DNA of 64,000 bases, taken from NCBI GenBank assembly GCA_934589145.1, contig CAKTNW010000003.1, forward strand, positions 52,360-116,359. Direction: 5' to 3'. Numbering within the stretch: position 1 is the stretch's first letter; every line of letters starts with the position of its first letter. A program made the translations under genes and the position numbers. Of this stretch, positions 22,732-32,091 are shown piece by piece. The notes under the pieces are model-generated. The model searched no databases, was not told where the DNA came from, and was given only the letters and a program-made list of their open reading frames with translations. The DNA is from an uncultured Oscillospiraceae bacterium (GTDB lineage Bacteria; Bacillota; Clostridia; Oscillospirales; Oscillospiraceae).

Positions 22732-23112
22732 CTGTTTTCGACCCCACCGCCCGCCGAAAATGCCGCCCTACAACGCCGGTGGTGGAATCCCGCAACTGCC
22801 CGCACTGTGGGCAGAAGTGGCCGGGGTGGGGGCGCGCACGACGCCACCCCTTTCTCCTGCTGCTTTTTCGGCGCACCGGAAAGCTCCCCGACACGCTCCC
22901 AAATGGGCCGGGTGGTATCCGTACCCTACCTCCGCCCTGCGAGGCCACAAATCGGCCCACAGGCGGCAACACGGCGGGCAACGGGCGTGAGGTGCGGTGT
23001 GGCTGGGAATTTTCCTTTTTCTCCTCTGGTTTTGCTCCAAAATCGCAATTTTTCGAGGTGAAATAAGCCGTTTGGTATCCAGACAAAATCGGAATAGAAT
23101 TGGTACATTTTT

Positions 23113-23198
23113 CCGTGACGGCTGTGACAGGTGTGACGGCAAATTTGACACAGACACTATATCAGTTTTTCCCGTCACTGCCGTCACTCCCGTCACAC
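23113..23198. repeat. Clustered 9-bp repeats, three direct and three inverted (origin-like)
   Basis: Three contiguous 9-mers of form NNGTGACNG (23113-23139) and three contiguous 9-mers of the reverse form CCGTCACNN (23172-23198) flank an AT-rich 32-bp centre. The arrangement, beside a RepA-like ATPase gene, fits an iteron-type replication origin or operator array. No ORF in the region 22667-23236 looks genuine, and it is otherwise featureless GC-rich sequence. Confidence 0.6.
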
Positions 23199-23213
23199 GG
23201 GAGGCAGAGAGGG

Positions 23214-23262
23214 AAGAGTGCAAGGATGCAAAGTATCTAGATACTTACACCCTTGCACTCTT
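23214..23262. repeat. Nested palindrome over the 3' end of the RepA-like gene
   Basis: Outer arms AAGAGTGCAAGG/CCTTGCACTCTT (23214-23225 and 23251-23262) enclose an inner palindrome AAGTATCTAGATACTT. The gene's stop codon lies inside. It may act as a terminator or a protein-binding cruciform. Confidence 0.6.
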
Positions 23263-24217
23263 GCTCCGGCAGATACCAGTACCATTGTCCATCGCGCTTT
23301 TCTGAAAGAACACCCAGATTCTTCTTGGCGATTTTCAGCGTTCGCTCAGAGATACCCAGACTCTTTGCGTGTCTCAGTACCTCCTCGGCGGGGATACTTT
23401 GCGTGAGCATCTGCCTGAGCGCGTCCTCCATCTGCATGGTCTTTGTCTGCACATGACCGAAGCCATTCAGCACATCCTCCACGGTGGCGTCGCAGACACC
23501 GAGCCATTGGAAGCCGTGTTCGGGGTGCAGATCGAATGCAATGGACGGCCCTTCCGGAGCGAGACTGCTTTTGCTCTGTGCCACCACGCGGACGGTGTCA
23601 CCACTTTTGAGACGTCCCACCACCAGAACACTTCTGGCGGCAGCGGTGAAATCAACGGAACCGAGGTTGCGGTAGCCTGCCTTTTGGTTCTGCGCCTTGT
23701 TCATATGACCAACCAGAATGACCGCGCAATGCATGCGATTCGCAACGGACGCGATACGTTTCATGACGGGACGTACCTCGTTGGCACGATTCATGTCCAC
23801 CTTGCTGCCCAGATACGCTTGTAACGGATCGAGGACAATGAGCCTCGCGCCTGTCTCGCGGATGGCCTGTTCCAGACGTTCATCGCAGAGAGACAACTCG
23901 CCGTGGCTCTCGTCAATGACCAGTACACGGGAACAGTCAGCACCGGTGTTTACCAGACGAGGCTTGATGGTATCCGACAGACCATCCTCGGCAGTTTGGT
24001 AGATGACGTTCATGGGTTCGGTTATGTTGCTGCACTCCGGCAACGGTTCCCCTTTTGTCAGTGCGGCGATGACCGCGAGGACGAACGTGGTCTTGCCATC
24101 ACCGGGATCACCCTGCACCATGGTCAGCTTGCCGAGAGGTATGTAGGGGTACCATAGCCACTGCACAGGTTCTATGGGTACATCACGCATGTTGATCAGG
24201 TTTAAGTTGTTTTTCAT
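23237..24217 (-). CDS. RepA-like RecA-fold ATPase (AAA_25)
   Basis: A 326-residue protein: Walker A GDPGDGKTTFVLAV near residue 38, Walker B RLIVLDPLQAYLG near 130, and VILVGHMNKAQNQKAGYRNLGS (sensor and arginine-containing loop) near 170. This is the RSF1010 RepA-type hexameric helicase/ATPase family found on plasmids and integrative elements. The C-terminus has a winged-helix-like segment (SLGISERTLKIAKKNLGV). AAAAGGAG precedes the ATG at 24215-24217. It probably unwinds element DNA at the neighbouring repeat array. Confidence 0.85.
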   Translation of the reverse strand: MKNNLNLINMRDVPIEPVQWLWYPYIPLGKLTMVQGDPGDGKTTFVLAVIAALTKGEPLPECSNITEPMNVIYQTAEDGLSDTIKPRLVNTGADCSRVLVIDESHGELSLCDERLEQAIRETGARLIVLDPLQAYLGSKVDMNRANEVRPVMKRIASVANRMHCAVILVGHMNKAQNQKAGYRNLGSVDFTAAARSVLVVGRLKSGDTVRVVAQSKSSLAPEGPSIAFDLHPEHGFQWLGVCDATVEDVLNGFGHVQTKTMQMEDALRQMLTQSIPAEEVLRHAKSLGISERTLKIAKKNLGVLSEKRDGQWYWYLPEQECKGVSI

Positions 24218-24378
24218 AGAGACTCCTTTTAAGATTGACAAATACGACAGCGAGTGTTAGACTAATTGTGAAATAAAATAACATAATTCGATTTGTCTCA
24301 TTTTACCATATTGGCCTACATGCGTCAAGACAGTTGGATAATAAAATCATAATTAGTCTATTGCAGGAGAGAGTGACT

Positions 24379-25344
24379 ATGGAATTCAAAGGGTTCAAAG
24401 TGTATCTGTTGGGCGGGAAAGAATATTTTGAGATAAAAGATCATGTTTCGAGTGAGGCATGTCGAATCAATTTAAAAAGAACGTATACCTTTCCGGATAC
24501 GTTGTTGTCATTTCTGTATTTGGACATGAATCCGTGGCGACAGAAGATTGATGATGCCTTTAGTGCGTTGCAGAAGCTGCGTCTGGAAAAGGATGAGAGC
24601 GGTCTGGACGTTGTATGGGAACTGCTGTATGGTTTGTCCAAGGAGCATATCTACTTCGAGTGTTTTCGGCTGAACTGGTATGAATGGATACAGCAGGCCA
24701 AGGAGCAGCAGTATGCGGATGCCCGGTATATACCTATCCGAAAGATGTGCCAGTTGAAAGCGAATGTACATCGCACACAGCAACAGCTTTTGCGGCTGTT
24801 CCACGATGTGCTTAGCGATGAGAGCGGCGGTGATTCAATCAGCAGGAAGCTGCGGCGCTATGAAGAAAATTGCTGTGTGCTTGAACGCTTTGAATTTACA
24901 CCGTTGACGCTGCGTTATGAGGCGGTGGGAAACGATGATTATACCGAAGTGCTGTATGCGCAGTCGATGAATGATGTGATCGAGTACGAGGTGCGCCAGT
25001 GCCTTGCGCGTGGGATCAAGATGCGGCGCTGCAAGAACTGCGGCAAGTATTTTGCGGTTACCGGCCACGCCAGCACGGAGTATTGCGACAGGGTGTTTGA
25101 TGAAAAGGGACGCACCTGCAAAGACGTGGGAGCCTTTCGACAGTACAGCCGTACTCACAAGGACGACGCTGTTTTCTGTGAATATCGCAGAGAGTATAAG
25201 CGCCGCTTTGCGTGGATCAAGTCGGGCCGCATCAGTGACAGCCAGTTCTATGCTTGGAGCGAACAGGCCAGAGAGCAGAAAAAGAAATGTGACAACAAGG
25301 TCATTACGATAGAAGCGTTTTCTGACTGGCTGAAGAAGTCATGA
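24379..25344 (+). CDS. DUF6076-like element protein with zinc finger
   Basis: A 321-residue protein beginning MEFKGFKVYLLGGKEYFEI. The C-terminal part has RRCKNCGKYFAVTGHASTEYC followed by a further Cys (RTCKDVG), a Cys4 zinc finger typical of DUF6076-type proteins from Firmicutes mobile elements. The remainder is helical. Function unknown; nucleic-acid binding is plausible. The ATG at 24379 is favoured by AGGAG 9 bases ahead. It is divergent from the RepA-like gene. Confidence 0.65.
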   Translation: MEFKGFKVYLLGGKEYFEIKDHVSSEACRINLKRTYTFPDTLLSFLYLDMNPWRQKIDDAFSALQKLRLEKDESGLDVVWELLYGLSKEHIYFECFRLNWYEWIQQAKEQQYADARYIPIRKMCQLKANVHRTQQQLLRLFHDVLSDESGGDSISRKLRRYEENCCVLERFEFTPLTLRYEAVGNDDYTEVLYAQSMNDVIEYEVRQCLARGIKMRRCKNCGKYFAVTGHASTEYCDRVFDEKGRTCKDVGAFRQYSRTHKDDAVFCEYRREYKRRFAWIKSGRISDSQFYAWSEQAREQKKKCDNKVITIEAFSDWLKKS

Positions 25345-25351
25345 GAAAGAT

Positions 25352-25390
25352 ACCCGTCCTTCCGACTGTTTCGGAAGGGCGGGTGTTTTA
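25352..25390 (+). terminator. Terminator after the DUF6076-like gene
   Basis: Stem ACCCGTCCTTCCGA (25352-25365) with TCGGAAGGGCGGGT (25371-25384), then GTTTTA. Confidence 0.8.
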
Positions 25391-25642
25391 TCATTCTTCT
25401 GTATCCATCATGAGTTCCATCGCCAGCGCTGCCGCCAGTCGGAAGCCGCAGATGAAGCTTTGCTCCGCCGCCTGTTCGGCCACCATGTTATGGGCATCCT
25501 CGACGATCAGCAGCAGGTGCTTGTCCTCTTTGGACAGGCTTTTGATCAGGCTTTGGAAAGCGTCCTCGGCCTCTGGCGGGAGATCATACTGGCCTTTCCG
25601 CTCACAGTAGACGCGGTACAGGGATTTCAGCAGGTCTTGCAT
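25391..25642 (-). CDS. DUF6809-like small helical protein
   Basis: 83 residues starting MQDLLKSLYRVYCERKGQYD, with LIKSLSKEDKHLLLIVEDAH and an Ala/Met-rich last helix (FRLAAALAMELMMD). This pattern fits the DUF6809 group common on Firmicutes plasmids and ICEs, of unknown function. The lipoprotein gene upstream ends 8 bases before this start, so the two are probably translated together. Confidence 0.6.
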   Translation of the reverse strand: MQDLLKSLYRVYCERKGQYDLPPEAEDAFQSLIKSLSKEDKHLLLIVEDAHNMVAEQAAEQSFICGFRLAAALAMELMMDTEE

Positions 25643-25650
25643 CCTCCACC

Positions 25651-26295
25651 TCAACCGTCGTAGAGAACGTAGATCAGCAGGCTCCCGCCATCCTCCACGA
25701 TGCAGACATTGCAGTGGAATCCGGCATCCGCCACACTGTCCCTGCCCGTCTGCATCATGAGTTGGCAGAAGGTGAAGTCCACCATGTCCCGCGCCTTGGT
25801 CTCCAATGTCTCCTGCGAGGCGTCCACCGGCACCGCAGCGGGGAAGCGGTAGGCGCTGTTGTCCAGTGTCAGGCTGCTGTCCGTGGTGACACCATACTGT
25901 GCCACTGCATAAGCGTTGGCCGTGTCGATGGCCGCCTGCCGGTTTGCGGGAGCCGTTGGTTCGGGAGTGGGTTCCGGTTCCGGTGTAGGCTCCGGTTCCA
26001 CATATCCCGTCTTTGCGTGGACAGTTTCGGAGGGAATGTCCTCCGTAGGAGTGGATTCCTCGACCGGCTCAAGGGACTGAGCTGTTTGTGGGGCAACTTC
26101 CGCCTGAGGAGCTCTTTCTTCTTGGGGCTGCTCCTGCACCGTTATGGCGGGCTCAGGTGTTGCTTGCGGCTGCTGGGCATCCTCCTGTACCACGGTTATC
26201 GGTGGCGGTACGACTTCTGCTGGGCTACTCTCCACCTTCCCGCAGGCCGTGAGGAGCAGCGATATGCCGACTGCCAGTAGTGTGATCTTTTTCAT
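25651..26295 (-). CDS. Element-borne lipoprotein with Pro/Glu-rich stalk
   Basis: A 214-residue lipoprotein: signal MKKITLLAVGISLLLTACGK with lipobox LTAC (lipidated Cys at 18), a long Pro/Gln/Glu/Thr-rich stalk (residues about 25-120, including EPEPTPEPEPTPEPT), and a C-terminal globular domain (RQAAIDTANAYAVAQYGVTT to VCIVEDGGSLLIYVLY). This is a wall-spanning surface protein. Its first 33 codons and upstream region are duplicated at 43570-43735. Related lipoproteins are seen on conjugative elements; role unknown. Confidence 0.75.
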   Translation of the reverse strand: MKKITLLAVGISLLLTACGKVESSPAEVVPPPITVVQEDAQQPQATPEPAITVQEQPQEERAPQAEVAPQTAQSLEPVEESTPTEDIPSETVHAKTGYVEPEPTPEPEPTPEPTAPANRQAAIDTANAYAVAQYGVTTDSSLTLDNSAYRFPAAVPVDASQETLETKARDMVDFTFCQLMMQTGRDSVADAGFHCNVCIVEDGGSLLIYVLYDG

Positions 26296-26357
26296 CTGTG
26301 CTTTCTCCTTTCACTTTTTTAGCAGCACAAACAACTACCACACAACTTTGGACAAGT
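26192..26357. repeat. Direct repeat copy 1 (lipoprotein 5' end and upstream)
   Basis: About 100 bases of coding sequence here are identical to 43570-43666. Similarity continues through the ribosome site and upstream region to about 26357/43735 with scattered differences. The two copies are in the same orientation, 17,378 bases apart. Confidence 0.9.
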
Positions 26358-26432
26358 CAATGGAAAGATGCAAATACGTAAAAATTGATCTGGATGCTGT
26401 TGTTCCCCGTTTCGTGTTTAGGTCCTTTGCGC

Positions 26433-26484
26433 TAATTAACCAAATAACCTCTGACGATTTCGTCAGAGGTTATTTGGTTAATTA
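26433..26484. repeat. Perfect 24-bp inverted repeat
   Basis: Arms 26433-26456 and 26461-26484 are exact complements with an ATTT loop. It lies just after the dipeptidase gene on the minus strand, so it may act as its terminator, but there is no T run beyond the stem. Confidence 0.85.
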
Positions 26485-26519
26485 CAACAGCCTTAATGGC
26501 GTGCACATTGATTTTTGCG

Positions 26520-27929
26520 TTATGCCCCGCATAGTGCGAGAATCGCTCTAGCATAAACTTTGCAAGTGAACAGCATATGATTTAATGTCATAAACTCATC
26601 AGCGCCATGCATTCGATTATCCGTATCATGAAAAGAACAACCGAATGCCACGCCGTTATCAATGTCATGAACATATGTGCCGCCGCCAATACACAAGGGC
26701 TTGGGACGATCTCCGGCCACCTGTTCATACGCATCCAAAAGCTTTTGTACAAGTAAGGAATCTTCGGCTACATGATGGGCAGCATACATTTTTTTGTCCC
26801 GTGGCGTAAGTCCTTCACGTTGAAATTTTTCATAGATCACGCGGCTGGTGTTGTCATCGTTGGCAGACAGACAGGCTCGGCAATCGAATGCGCCATCAAG
26901 GCCATCTTCCGCAGAATATGATAGCATATCCAATGTCAATGTGGTTTTCCCGGAAATGTCATCTGCCAGGTTCACACCCAGCGCCTCGCCATAAAAGTCC
27001 CCGTGGGGAAAAAGTCGGGCTAAAGATCGAAGCTGTTGATGTAACGTAGCCTCGGAGAGCGGCAGTGTAGCCAGCAATTTAAGTAGTGCTGTGATGGCGT
27101 TGTGGCTGTTCTCAGGCTTAGATGCATGGCCGGTTTTCCCATGAGCAACAATTGCGATGCCGTCCACTGTTTTCTCACAGGAAAAGTGGATGCCATCCAT
27201 TGTAGATATAGCTTGTATGTACACATCAAGATCTTCTTCCGATATCCCTTGCAAAATAGCGGTGGCCTTATCGGGAACAATGTTGATCTTCAGTCCAGCG
27301 CTGACCATCGTTACGCGAGGCAGCGATGTTGGTAGCGGAGTAGCTGCGTGGAAACCAGAGCGCAAACCGCCTTTTTCAATAGAAATTAGCGGGAACTCCG
27401 CATCCGGAGAAACCGAGTAAGGCGCAGATTTTTCTTGGGTGAAATAGTAATCTAAATCGCTGCTACCGCACTCCTCGTCGGTACCTAAAATCAGACGAGT
27501 ATTTCGGCACAGAGGCACCCCTAAGTCCTTGACTGCCCGCATAGCATAGAGCGCGCATAACGCGGGGCCTTTATCATCCGCAGTGCCACGGCCATACGCT
27601 TTACCATTTTCAATCTTCATCACAAATGGATCCGTGACCCGCCAGCCGTCCCCGGCGGGAACCACGTCCAAGTGGGCCAGAATATCCAGCCCTTGGGGCA
27701 GTTCAGGTGCGATGTCAGCAGCCAGTACATAGTTGTCGTAGTTTTTTGCCACAAAACCATATGTACGAAGCATACGTTCCGCTTCTGCAACGCATTGCGC
27801 GGTTCCGGGGCCGAACGGCATTCCTGCCTGCGCAGGCATCCGTTCGCTGTTTACTGCAACAAGCTGCGCAAGGTCGCTTAGCAGCTCGGGCATGTGGGCT
27901 TCCAGATAGGTATCGATTTTGTGAATCAT
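26520..27929 (-). CDS. M20-family dipeptidase (PepV-like)
   Basis: A 469-residue di-zinc peptidase. LAHLDVVPAGDGW carries the first His and Asp, GTADDKGPALCAL the bridging Asp, GTDEECGSSDLDYYF the catalytic Glu pair, SPDAEFPLISIEKG the next Asp, and GGGTYVHDIDNGVAFG the last His. Lid and catalytic domains are both present at PepV length. It hydrolyses dipeptides in the cytoplasm. The ATG at 27927-27929 with GGGAG upstream is used. It is the last gene of the minus-strand peptide operon beginning with the solute-binding protein. Confidence 0.88.
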   Translation of the reverse strand: MIHKIDTYLEAHMPELLSDLAQLVAVNSERMPAQAGMPFGPGTAQCVAEAERMLRTYGFVAKNYDNYVLAADIAPELPQGLDILAHLDVVPAGDGWRVTDPFVMKIENGKAYGRGTADDKGPALCALYAMRAVKDLGVPLCRNTRLILGTDEECGSSDLDYYFTQEKSAPYSVSPDAEFPLISIEKGGLRSGFHAATPLPTSLPRVTMVSAGLKINIVPDKATAILQGISEEDLDVYIQAISTMDGIHFSCEKTVDGIAIVAHGKTGHASKPENSHNAITALLKLLATLPLSEATLHQQLRSLARLFPHGDFYGEALGVNLADDISGKTTLTLDMLSYSAEDGLDGAFDCRACLSANDDNTSRVIYEKFQREGLTPRDKKMYAAHHVAEDSLLVQKLLDAYEQVAGDRPKPLCIGGGTYVHDIDNGVAFGCSFHDTDNRMHGADEFMTLNHMLFTCKVYARAILALCGA

Positions 27930-27961
27930 AAAAGTCTCCCTTTTATCAGTTTCCTTGCTAA

Positions 27962-29128
27962 TCATGACAATTGCGCAATCTTTTGAAACGTGTTGGCAAT
28001 ACGTACCATATCCTGCGTTGTATTATGCACGCCAATGCTTAGACGTAAATAGCCAGGGCGGTGCGTCATACGGATTCCCTCCGTGTTTAAAAGAAGTTCT
28101 ACTTGCTCGGAACACTGTTCTGGGTAATAGGCCACAAGCATTCCGGAGGGCAGTTCGCCACTGGGCAGAATATCCAGTCTTGTACCCGAAAGCTGCTGGC
28201 GCAGTTCTGCCTCGCGAGCAAGAATATGTGCTTCCACATTTTTGACACCCAGATCTTCCAGCAACGACAGGCTGTGATGCATCAGTAGAATTCCTTGGGT
28301 GTTCATGCTACCATATTCAAAACGTTCAGCGTTGTGGAGAAACACAAATGGTATCTCCTGTATGGATGTCCTGTTTTGCAGCGCAGGGAGTTCTACCGTG
28401 TTCTCATCGGCAGACATTGGTATTATGCGTGATACCAATGAATTTCGACAATAGATAAAACCAATGCCAAATCCAGAAAGAAGGCCTTTAAAACCTCCGC
28501 AGGAAAGATAATCAATGCCGCATGCCTGCACATCTACTTCCAGCCGTCCTAGCGCCTGAATCGCGTCTACCGCCAGAATAACATTCCTTTCATGACAGAA
28601 ACGACTCAACCTAAAGAGATCCACACGAATGCCACTATGTGCCTGCACAACAGACACGCTGACAACCTTGGTATGCTCGTCGATGGCCTCCAAATATTGA
28701 TCCGTGGTAATCATACGCCCGTTTGTTTTCAAAACACGCAGTGTAAAGCCGCGCTGTTGTGAGGCTTGTATCCACGGATATAAGTTGGAGCTAATCTCTA
28801 AATCGCAGATTACCACGTTATCGCCCGGCTTCAAATCATAACCCTGCGCCAGAAACATAGTTCCCTCTGTCGTGTTCTTTGTGAAGGCAATCTCCTTCGG
28901 CGAAGCATGCAGCAATCGTGCTAACTGTTCTCGCACGGTTTGACGAAGCCCGCCGAAGTTGACCCTTGCAGAGTCAAATGCCATAGGAAGAAAATCCTTC
29001 TCCATAAACTTTTTGGCTGCAATCTGTGTACGCAAGGGTGGGATTCCGACAGAGCATGTATTTACATGAACCATGTCATTCAAAAAGTTATATTCTTGTC
29101 GAATCAGGTTTTCATTTAAATAGTTCAT
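27962..29128 (-). CDS. Class V aminotransferase-like PLP enzyme
   Basis: A 388-residue fold-type I PLP enzyme of the class V/cysteine-desulfurase-like group. TKNTTEGTMFLAQGYDL binds phosphate near residue 85. SVVQAHSGIRVDLFRLSRFC and ILAVDAIQALGRLEVD provide the PLP-stacking His and Asp. SCGGFKGLLSGFG has the PLP lysine near 216. Without the catalytic Cys loop typical of IscS, it is more likely an aminotransferase, isopenicillin-N epimerase-like enzyme or amino-acid lyase acting on imported peptide products. Confidence 0.8.
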   Translation of the reverse strand: MNYLNENLIRQEYNFLNDMVHVNTCSVGIPPLRTQIAAKKFMEKDFLPMAFDSARVNFGGLRQTVREQLARLLHASPKEIAFTKNTTEGTMFLAQGYDLKPGDNVVICDLEISSNLYPWIQASQQRGFTLRVLKTNGRMITTDQYLEAIDEHTKVVSVSVVQAHSGIRVDLFRLSRFCHERNVILAVDAIQALGRLEVDVQACGIDYLSCGGFKGLLSGFGIGFIYCRNSLVSRIIPMSADENTVELPALQNRTSIQEIPFVFLHNAERFEYGSMNTQGILLMHHSLSLLEDLGVKNVEAHILAREAELRQQLSGTRLDILPSGELPSGMLVAYYPEQCSEQVELLLNTEGIRMTHRPGYLRLSIGVHNTTQDMVRIANTFQKIAQLS

Positions 29129-29189
29129 TTTTTATCCTTTTATATCCGAACATCACTGCTGCCGCATGGACAGCGGAAAGCACAGGCGG

Positions 29190-30143
29190 CTACACTCGGT
29201 GGCAGGCTACAAAATGCCCGGGTTCAACTTCCTTCAGTTCGGGAACACTCTGGAAACATTTTTCATTTGCTAGCGAGCATCGTTTGCAAAACCGGCATTG
29301 CTGCGGCATATTGATAGGGCTGGGAACATCCCCGGATAGGACGATTCGCTGGCGTCTACGCTCAATTTTAGGGTTGGGGATTGGAATTGCCGAAAGCAAA
29401 GCCTGTGTATAAGGATGCATATGATTTTTGTACAGTAGATCACTGGAGGCTAATTCCACAATGGAGCCCAAATACATAACGGCAATTCGGTCAGAAATCT
29501 GCCGTACCATGCTCAGATCGTGGGTGATGAACAAATAGGAAAGCCCCATTTCACGTTGCAGCCGCATCATTAGGTTGACCACCTGGGCCTGAATACTCAC
29601 ATCCAGTGCTGAGATCGGTTCGTCGCAAATTACCAGCTTTGGCTCCACAGCCAATGCGCGGGCAATGCCAACACGCTGACGTTGTCCACCTGAAAACTCG
29701 TGGGGAAAGCGGTTCATATGCTCGCGGTTTAGTCCCACCATATGCAACAGCTCTGTAATCCGTCCTATGCGCTCTGATCCGGTATACATATGATGAATGT
29801 CCAAGCCTTCGCCGATAGACTGACCAACAGTAGCCAGAGGGTCGAGAGATGCGTAGGGATCCTGATAAATCATTTGCACGTTTTTGGTATACTGTAAACG
29901 CTCTGAACGATTTTGCTGCCAGATATTTTTTTCCTCATAGCTGATAGTCCCGGCATCCAGCCGGTATAGCTTCATAAGGGTGCGCCCCAGCGTGGTCTTG
30001 CCACAGCCAGACTCGCCCACCAATCCCAGTGTCTCGCCCGGATAAATCTCCAGAGATACATCGTTGACGGCATTTAGCTGCCCTTTATCCTTGACTGCAA
30101 AGCTTTTGCTGACATGTTCCAGCTTGATGATAGGTTTACTCAT
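29190..30143 (-). CDS. Oligopeptide ABC transporter ATPase (OppF/DppF type)
   Basis: 317 residues: Walker [18 protein letters not shown] (about residue 45), signature FSGGQRQRVGIARAL (about 155), Walker B LVICDEPISALDVS, H-loop LFITHDLSM. The C-terminal oligopeptide-binding extension has a Cys cluster (CRFCKRCSLANEKC), typical of OppF/DppF. Its start overlaps the end of the OppD-type gene by 8 bases. Works as a heterodimer with that protein to power peptide import. Confidence 0.92.
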   Translation of the reverse strand: MSKPIIKLEHVSKSFAVKDKGQLNAVNDVSLEIYPGETLGLVGESGCGKTTLGRTLMKLYRLDAGTISYEEKNIWQQNRSERLQYTKNVQMIYQDPYASLDPLATVGQSIGEGLDIHHMYTGSERIGRITELLHMVGLNREHMNRFPHEFSGGQRQRVGIARALAVEPKLVICDEPISALDVSIQAQVVNLMMRLQREMGLSYLFITHDLSMVRQISDRIAVMYLGSIVELASSDLLYKNHMHPYTQALLSAIPIPNPKIERRRQRIVLSGDVPSPINMPQQCRFCKRCSLANEKCFQSVPELKEVEPGHFVACHRV

Positions 30144-31134
30144 GGCAACCTCCTTTGACTCTTTTGTCGCAGAGCCAGCAAGCAGCGTAGTGGCTAGGTT
30201 CTTCAAAATGTGTATACTCCGGTTGTAATCGGGCGCACAGTTTTGTGGCATACTTGCAGCGCGCGGCAAAGGCACAGCCCGCCGGTGGTGCCAGCAGATC
30301 CGGCGGCGTACCGGGAATGCTGGCAAGCTGCGATTTATTTTCTGCATCCAGACGGGGGGAGGATCCCAGCAGACCTTTAGTGTAAGGATGCTGCGGATTT
30401 TCAAAAATCGTATCCGCGTCGCCGTGCTCTACAACCTGTCCAGCGTACATCACATAAATGCGGGACGCCATTTTTGCCACAACGCCAAGGTCATGGGTAA
30501 TCAGGACGATAGAAGTGTCAAGCTTGTTCTTTAGATCATCCATCAAGTCAATAATCTGGGCTTGAATGGTCACATCCAAAGCGGTGGTAGGTTCGTCGGC
30601 AAACAGCACCCGAGGACCACAAATCAGTGCCATTGCGACCATAATCCGCTGGCGCATACCACCGGAAAGCTGGTGGGGGTAACGCTTCATGTTGTGCTCC
30701 GGATCAGGCAAGCTCACCAAGCGCATCATCTCTAATACCTTTTCATAAGCTTCTTTGCGCTGGCCTTTATGGTGCTGCAAGTATGCCTCGGCGATTTGAT
30801 CGCCCACACGCATGGTGGGGTTGAGATATGTCAGCGGATCCTGAAAGATCATGCTCATACCATTGCCTTGGATCTCACGCATCTGGGCTGGAGTGTAGTT
30901 AATAATGTTTTTTCCTTCAAACCACACCTCACCGCTCATAACACGTCCCGGCGGCTTTTGCAGCAATCCCATAGCAGTTTGAATACTGACCGACTTACCG
31001 CAGCCAGATTCGCCCACAATCGCGATGGTTTCCTTCTTGTTTACTTCCCATGTAACGCCCCGCACAGCCTGCACTTCACCGGCATAGGTGAAAAAGGATA
31101 CGCGGAGGTCTTTTACTTTCAATAATGGTTCCAT
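30136..31134 (-). CDS. Oligopeptide ABC transporter ATPase (OppD/DppD type)
   Basis: 332 residues: Walker [19 protein letters not shown], signature [18 protein letters not shown], Walker [16 protein letters not shown]-loop [10 protein letters not shown], and a C-terminal Cys-rich region ([14 protein letters not shown]) that in this family can hold an Fe-S cluster. AGGAGGAG precedes the ATG at 31132-31134. Partner of the OppF-type ATPase. Confidence 0.92.
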   Translation of the reverse strand: MEPLLKVKDLRVSFFTYAGEVQAVRGVTWEVNKKETIAIVGESGCGKSVSIQTAMGLLQKPPGRVMSGEVWFEGKNIINYTPAQMREIQGNGMSMIFQDPLTYLNPTMRVGDQIAEAYLQHHKGQRKEAYEKVLEMMRLVSLPDPEHNMKRYPHQLSGGMRQRIMVAMALICGPRVLFADEPTTALDVTIQAQIIDLMDDLKNKLDTSIVLITHDLGVVAKMASRIYVMYAGQVVEHGDADTIFENPQHPYTKGLLGSSPRLDAENKSQLASIPGTPPDLLAPPAGCAFAARCKYATKLCARLQPEYTHFEEPSHYAACWLCDKRVKGGCHE

Positions 31135-31145
31135 AGCGCTCCTCC

Positions 31146-32081
31146 TCATGTACGAAGCTTGGGATCCATGGCATCACGCAGACCATCGCCAATCAGGTTG
31201 CTGCACAGCATCGTGACAGCAATGCACGCGCAAGGGATCAAAAACTGATAAGGATACTGCATGAAAACCTCGCTGGCATTCTTGATCAATTGGCCCCAAC
31301 TGGGATTGGGTGGCTTGACACCCAGGCCAATATAACTGAAGAATGCTTCCGCAAAAATGATGTTGGGAATACCCATGGCAATACTGATAACCGACAGGTT
31401 CAGCGTATTGGGGATCAGCCGCTTAATGATAATACGCATCGGAGAAGCTCCCAGTGTTTTAGAGGCCATTACAAACTCCATGCTTTTCAACTGCAATACG
31501 CGACCACGGGTATAACGGGCGGCATTCAGCCATCCGGTAATAGTAAAAGCTAGAATCAACGTCCACATATTGCCGGAACCAAATACGACCATCAACAAAA
31601 TAGTATAGATCATGCTTGGGATGCCCATCAGAATATCGATGATGCGCATGATGATCATGTCCACGACACCGCCGAAATAGCCAGAGACACCGCCAATCAC
31701 CCATCCAATCATCTGGGGAATGATAGTGGCAACCAGCGCAATGATCAGTGATACACGACCGCCCACCCACACACGCGTCCACAGATCTCGCCCCAGATTA
31801 TCCGTGCCGAACCAGTGGACCGCAGAAGGCAGCTCGTTCATACGGGTATAGTCGTTGGTATAGTAGTCATATTTGCTGATCATGGGGCCGACGATAACCA
31901 TTATGACCATGACCGTCATAACAATCAGGCAAACGAGCGCAACCTTGTTTCTTTTGAACGACCGCCATACATCTTTCCAATAGGTTGTCGGCTTTCGTAC
32001 CAGTTCGTCGCTTTTTAGAAAGCCTTCAGGCAGCCGCTCCATATCGTCCGGCTGTAGCTGGAATTCTTTTTCTTTATCCAT
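31146..32081 (-). CDS. Oligopeptide ABC transporter permease (OppC type)
   Basis: A 311-residue permease with an extended cytoplasmic N-terminus, then about six transmembrane helices (LVCLIVMTVMVIMVIVGPMI first). DNLGRDLWTRVWVGGRVSL and the EAA loop ASKTLGASPMRIIIKRLIPN are typical of OppC/DppC. The ATG at 32079-32081 after GAGGAG is used. Confidence 0.9.
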   Translation of the reverse strand: MDKEKEFQLQPDDMERLPEGFLKSDELVRKPTTYWKDVWRSFKRNKVALVCLIVMTVMVIMVIVGPMISKYDYYTNDYTRMNELPSAVHWFGTDNLGRDLWTRVWVGGRVSLIIALVATIIPQMIGWVIGGVSGYFGGVVDMIIMRIIDILMGIPSMIYTILLMVVFGSGNMWTLILAFTITGWLNAARYTRGRVLQLKSMEFVMASKTLGASPMRIIIKRLIPNTLNLSVISIAMGIPNIIFAEAFFSYIGLGVKPPNPSWGQLIKNASEVFMQYPYQFLIPCACIAVTMLCSNLIGDGLRDAMDPKLRT

Positions 32082-32091
32082 GGAAGTCTCC

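Noticed and set aside
22667-23112. Several overlapping short frames upstream of the recombinase operon
   Set aside because: None has a plausible start, domain or codon pattern; the stretch looks non-coding.
23110-23200. Repeats read as a Val-Thr repeat protein
   Set aside because: The open frame has no ribosome site, the two clusters are in opposite orientation, and conservation of 9-bp phasing fits DNA sites better.
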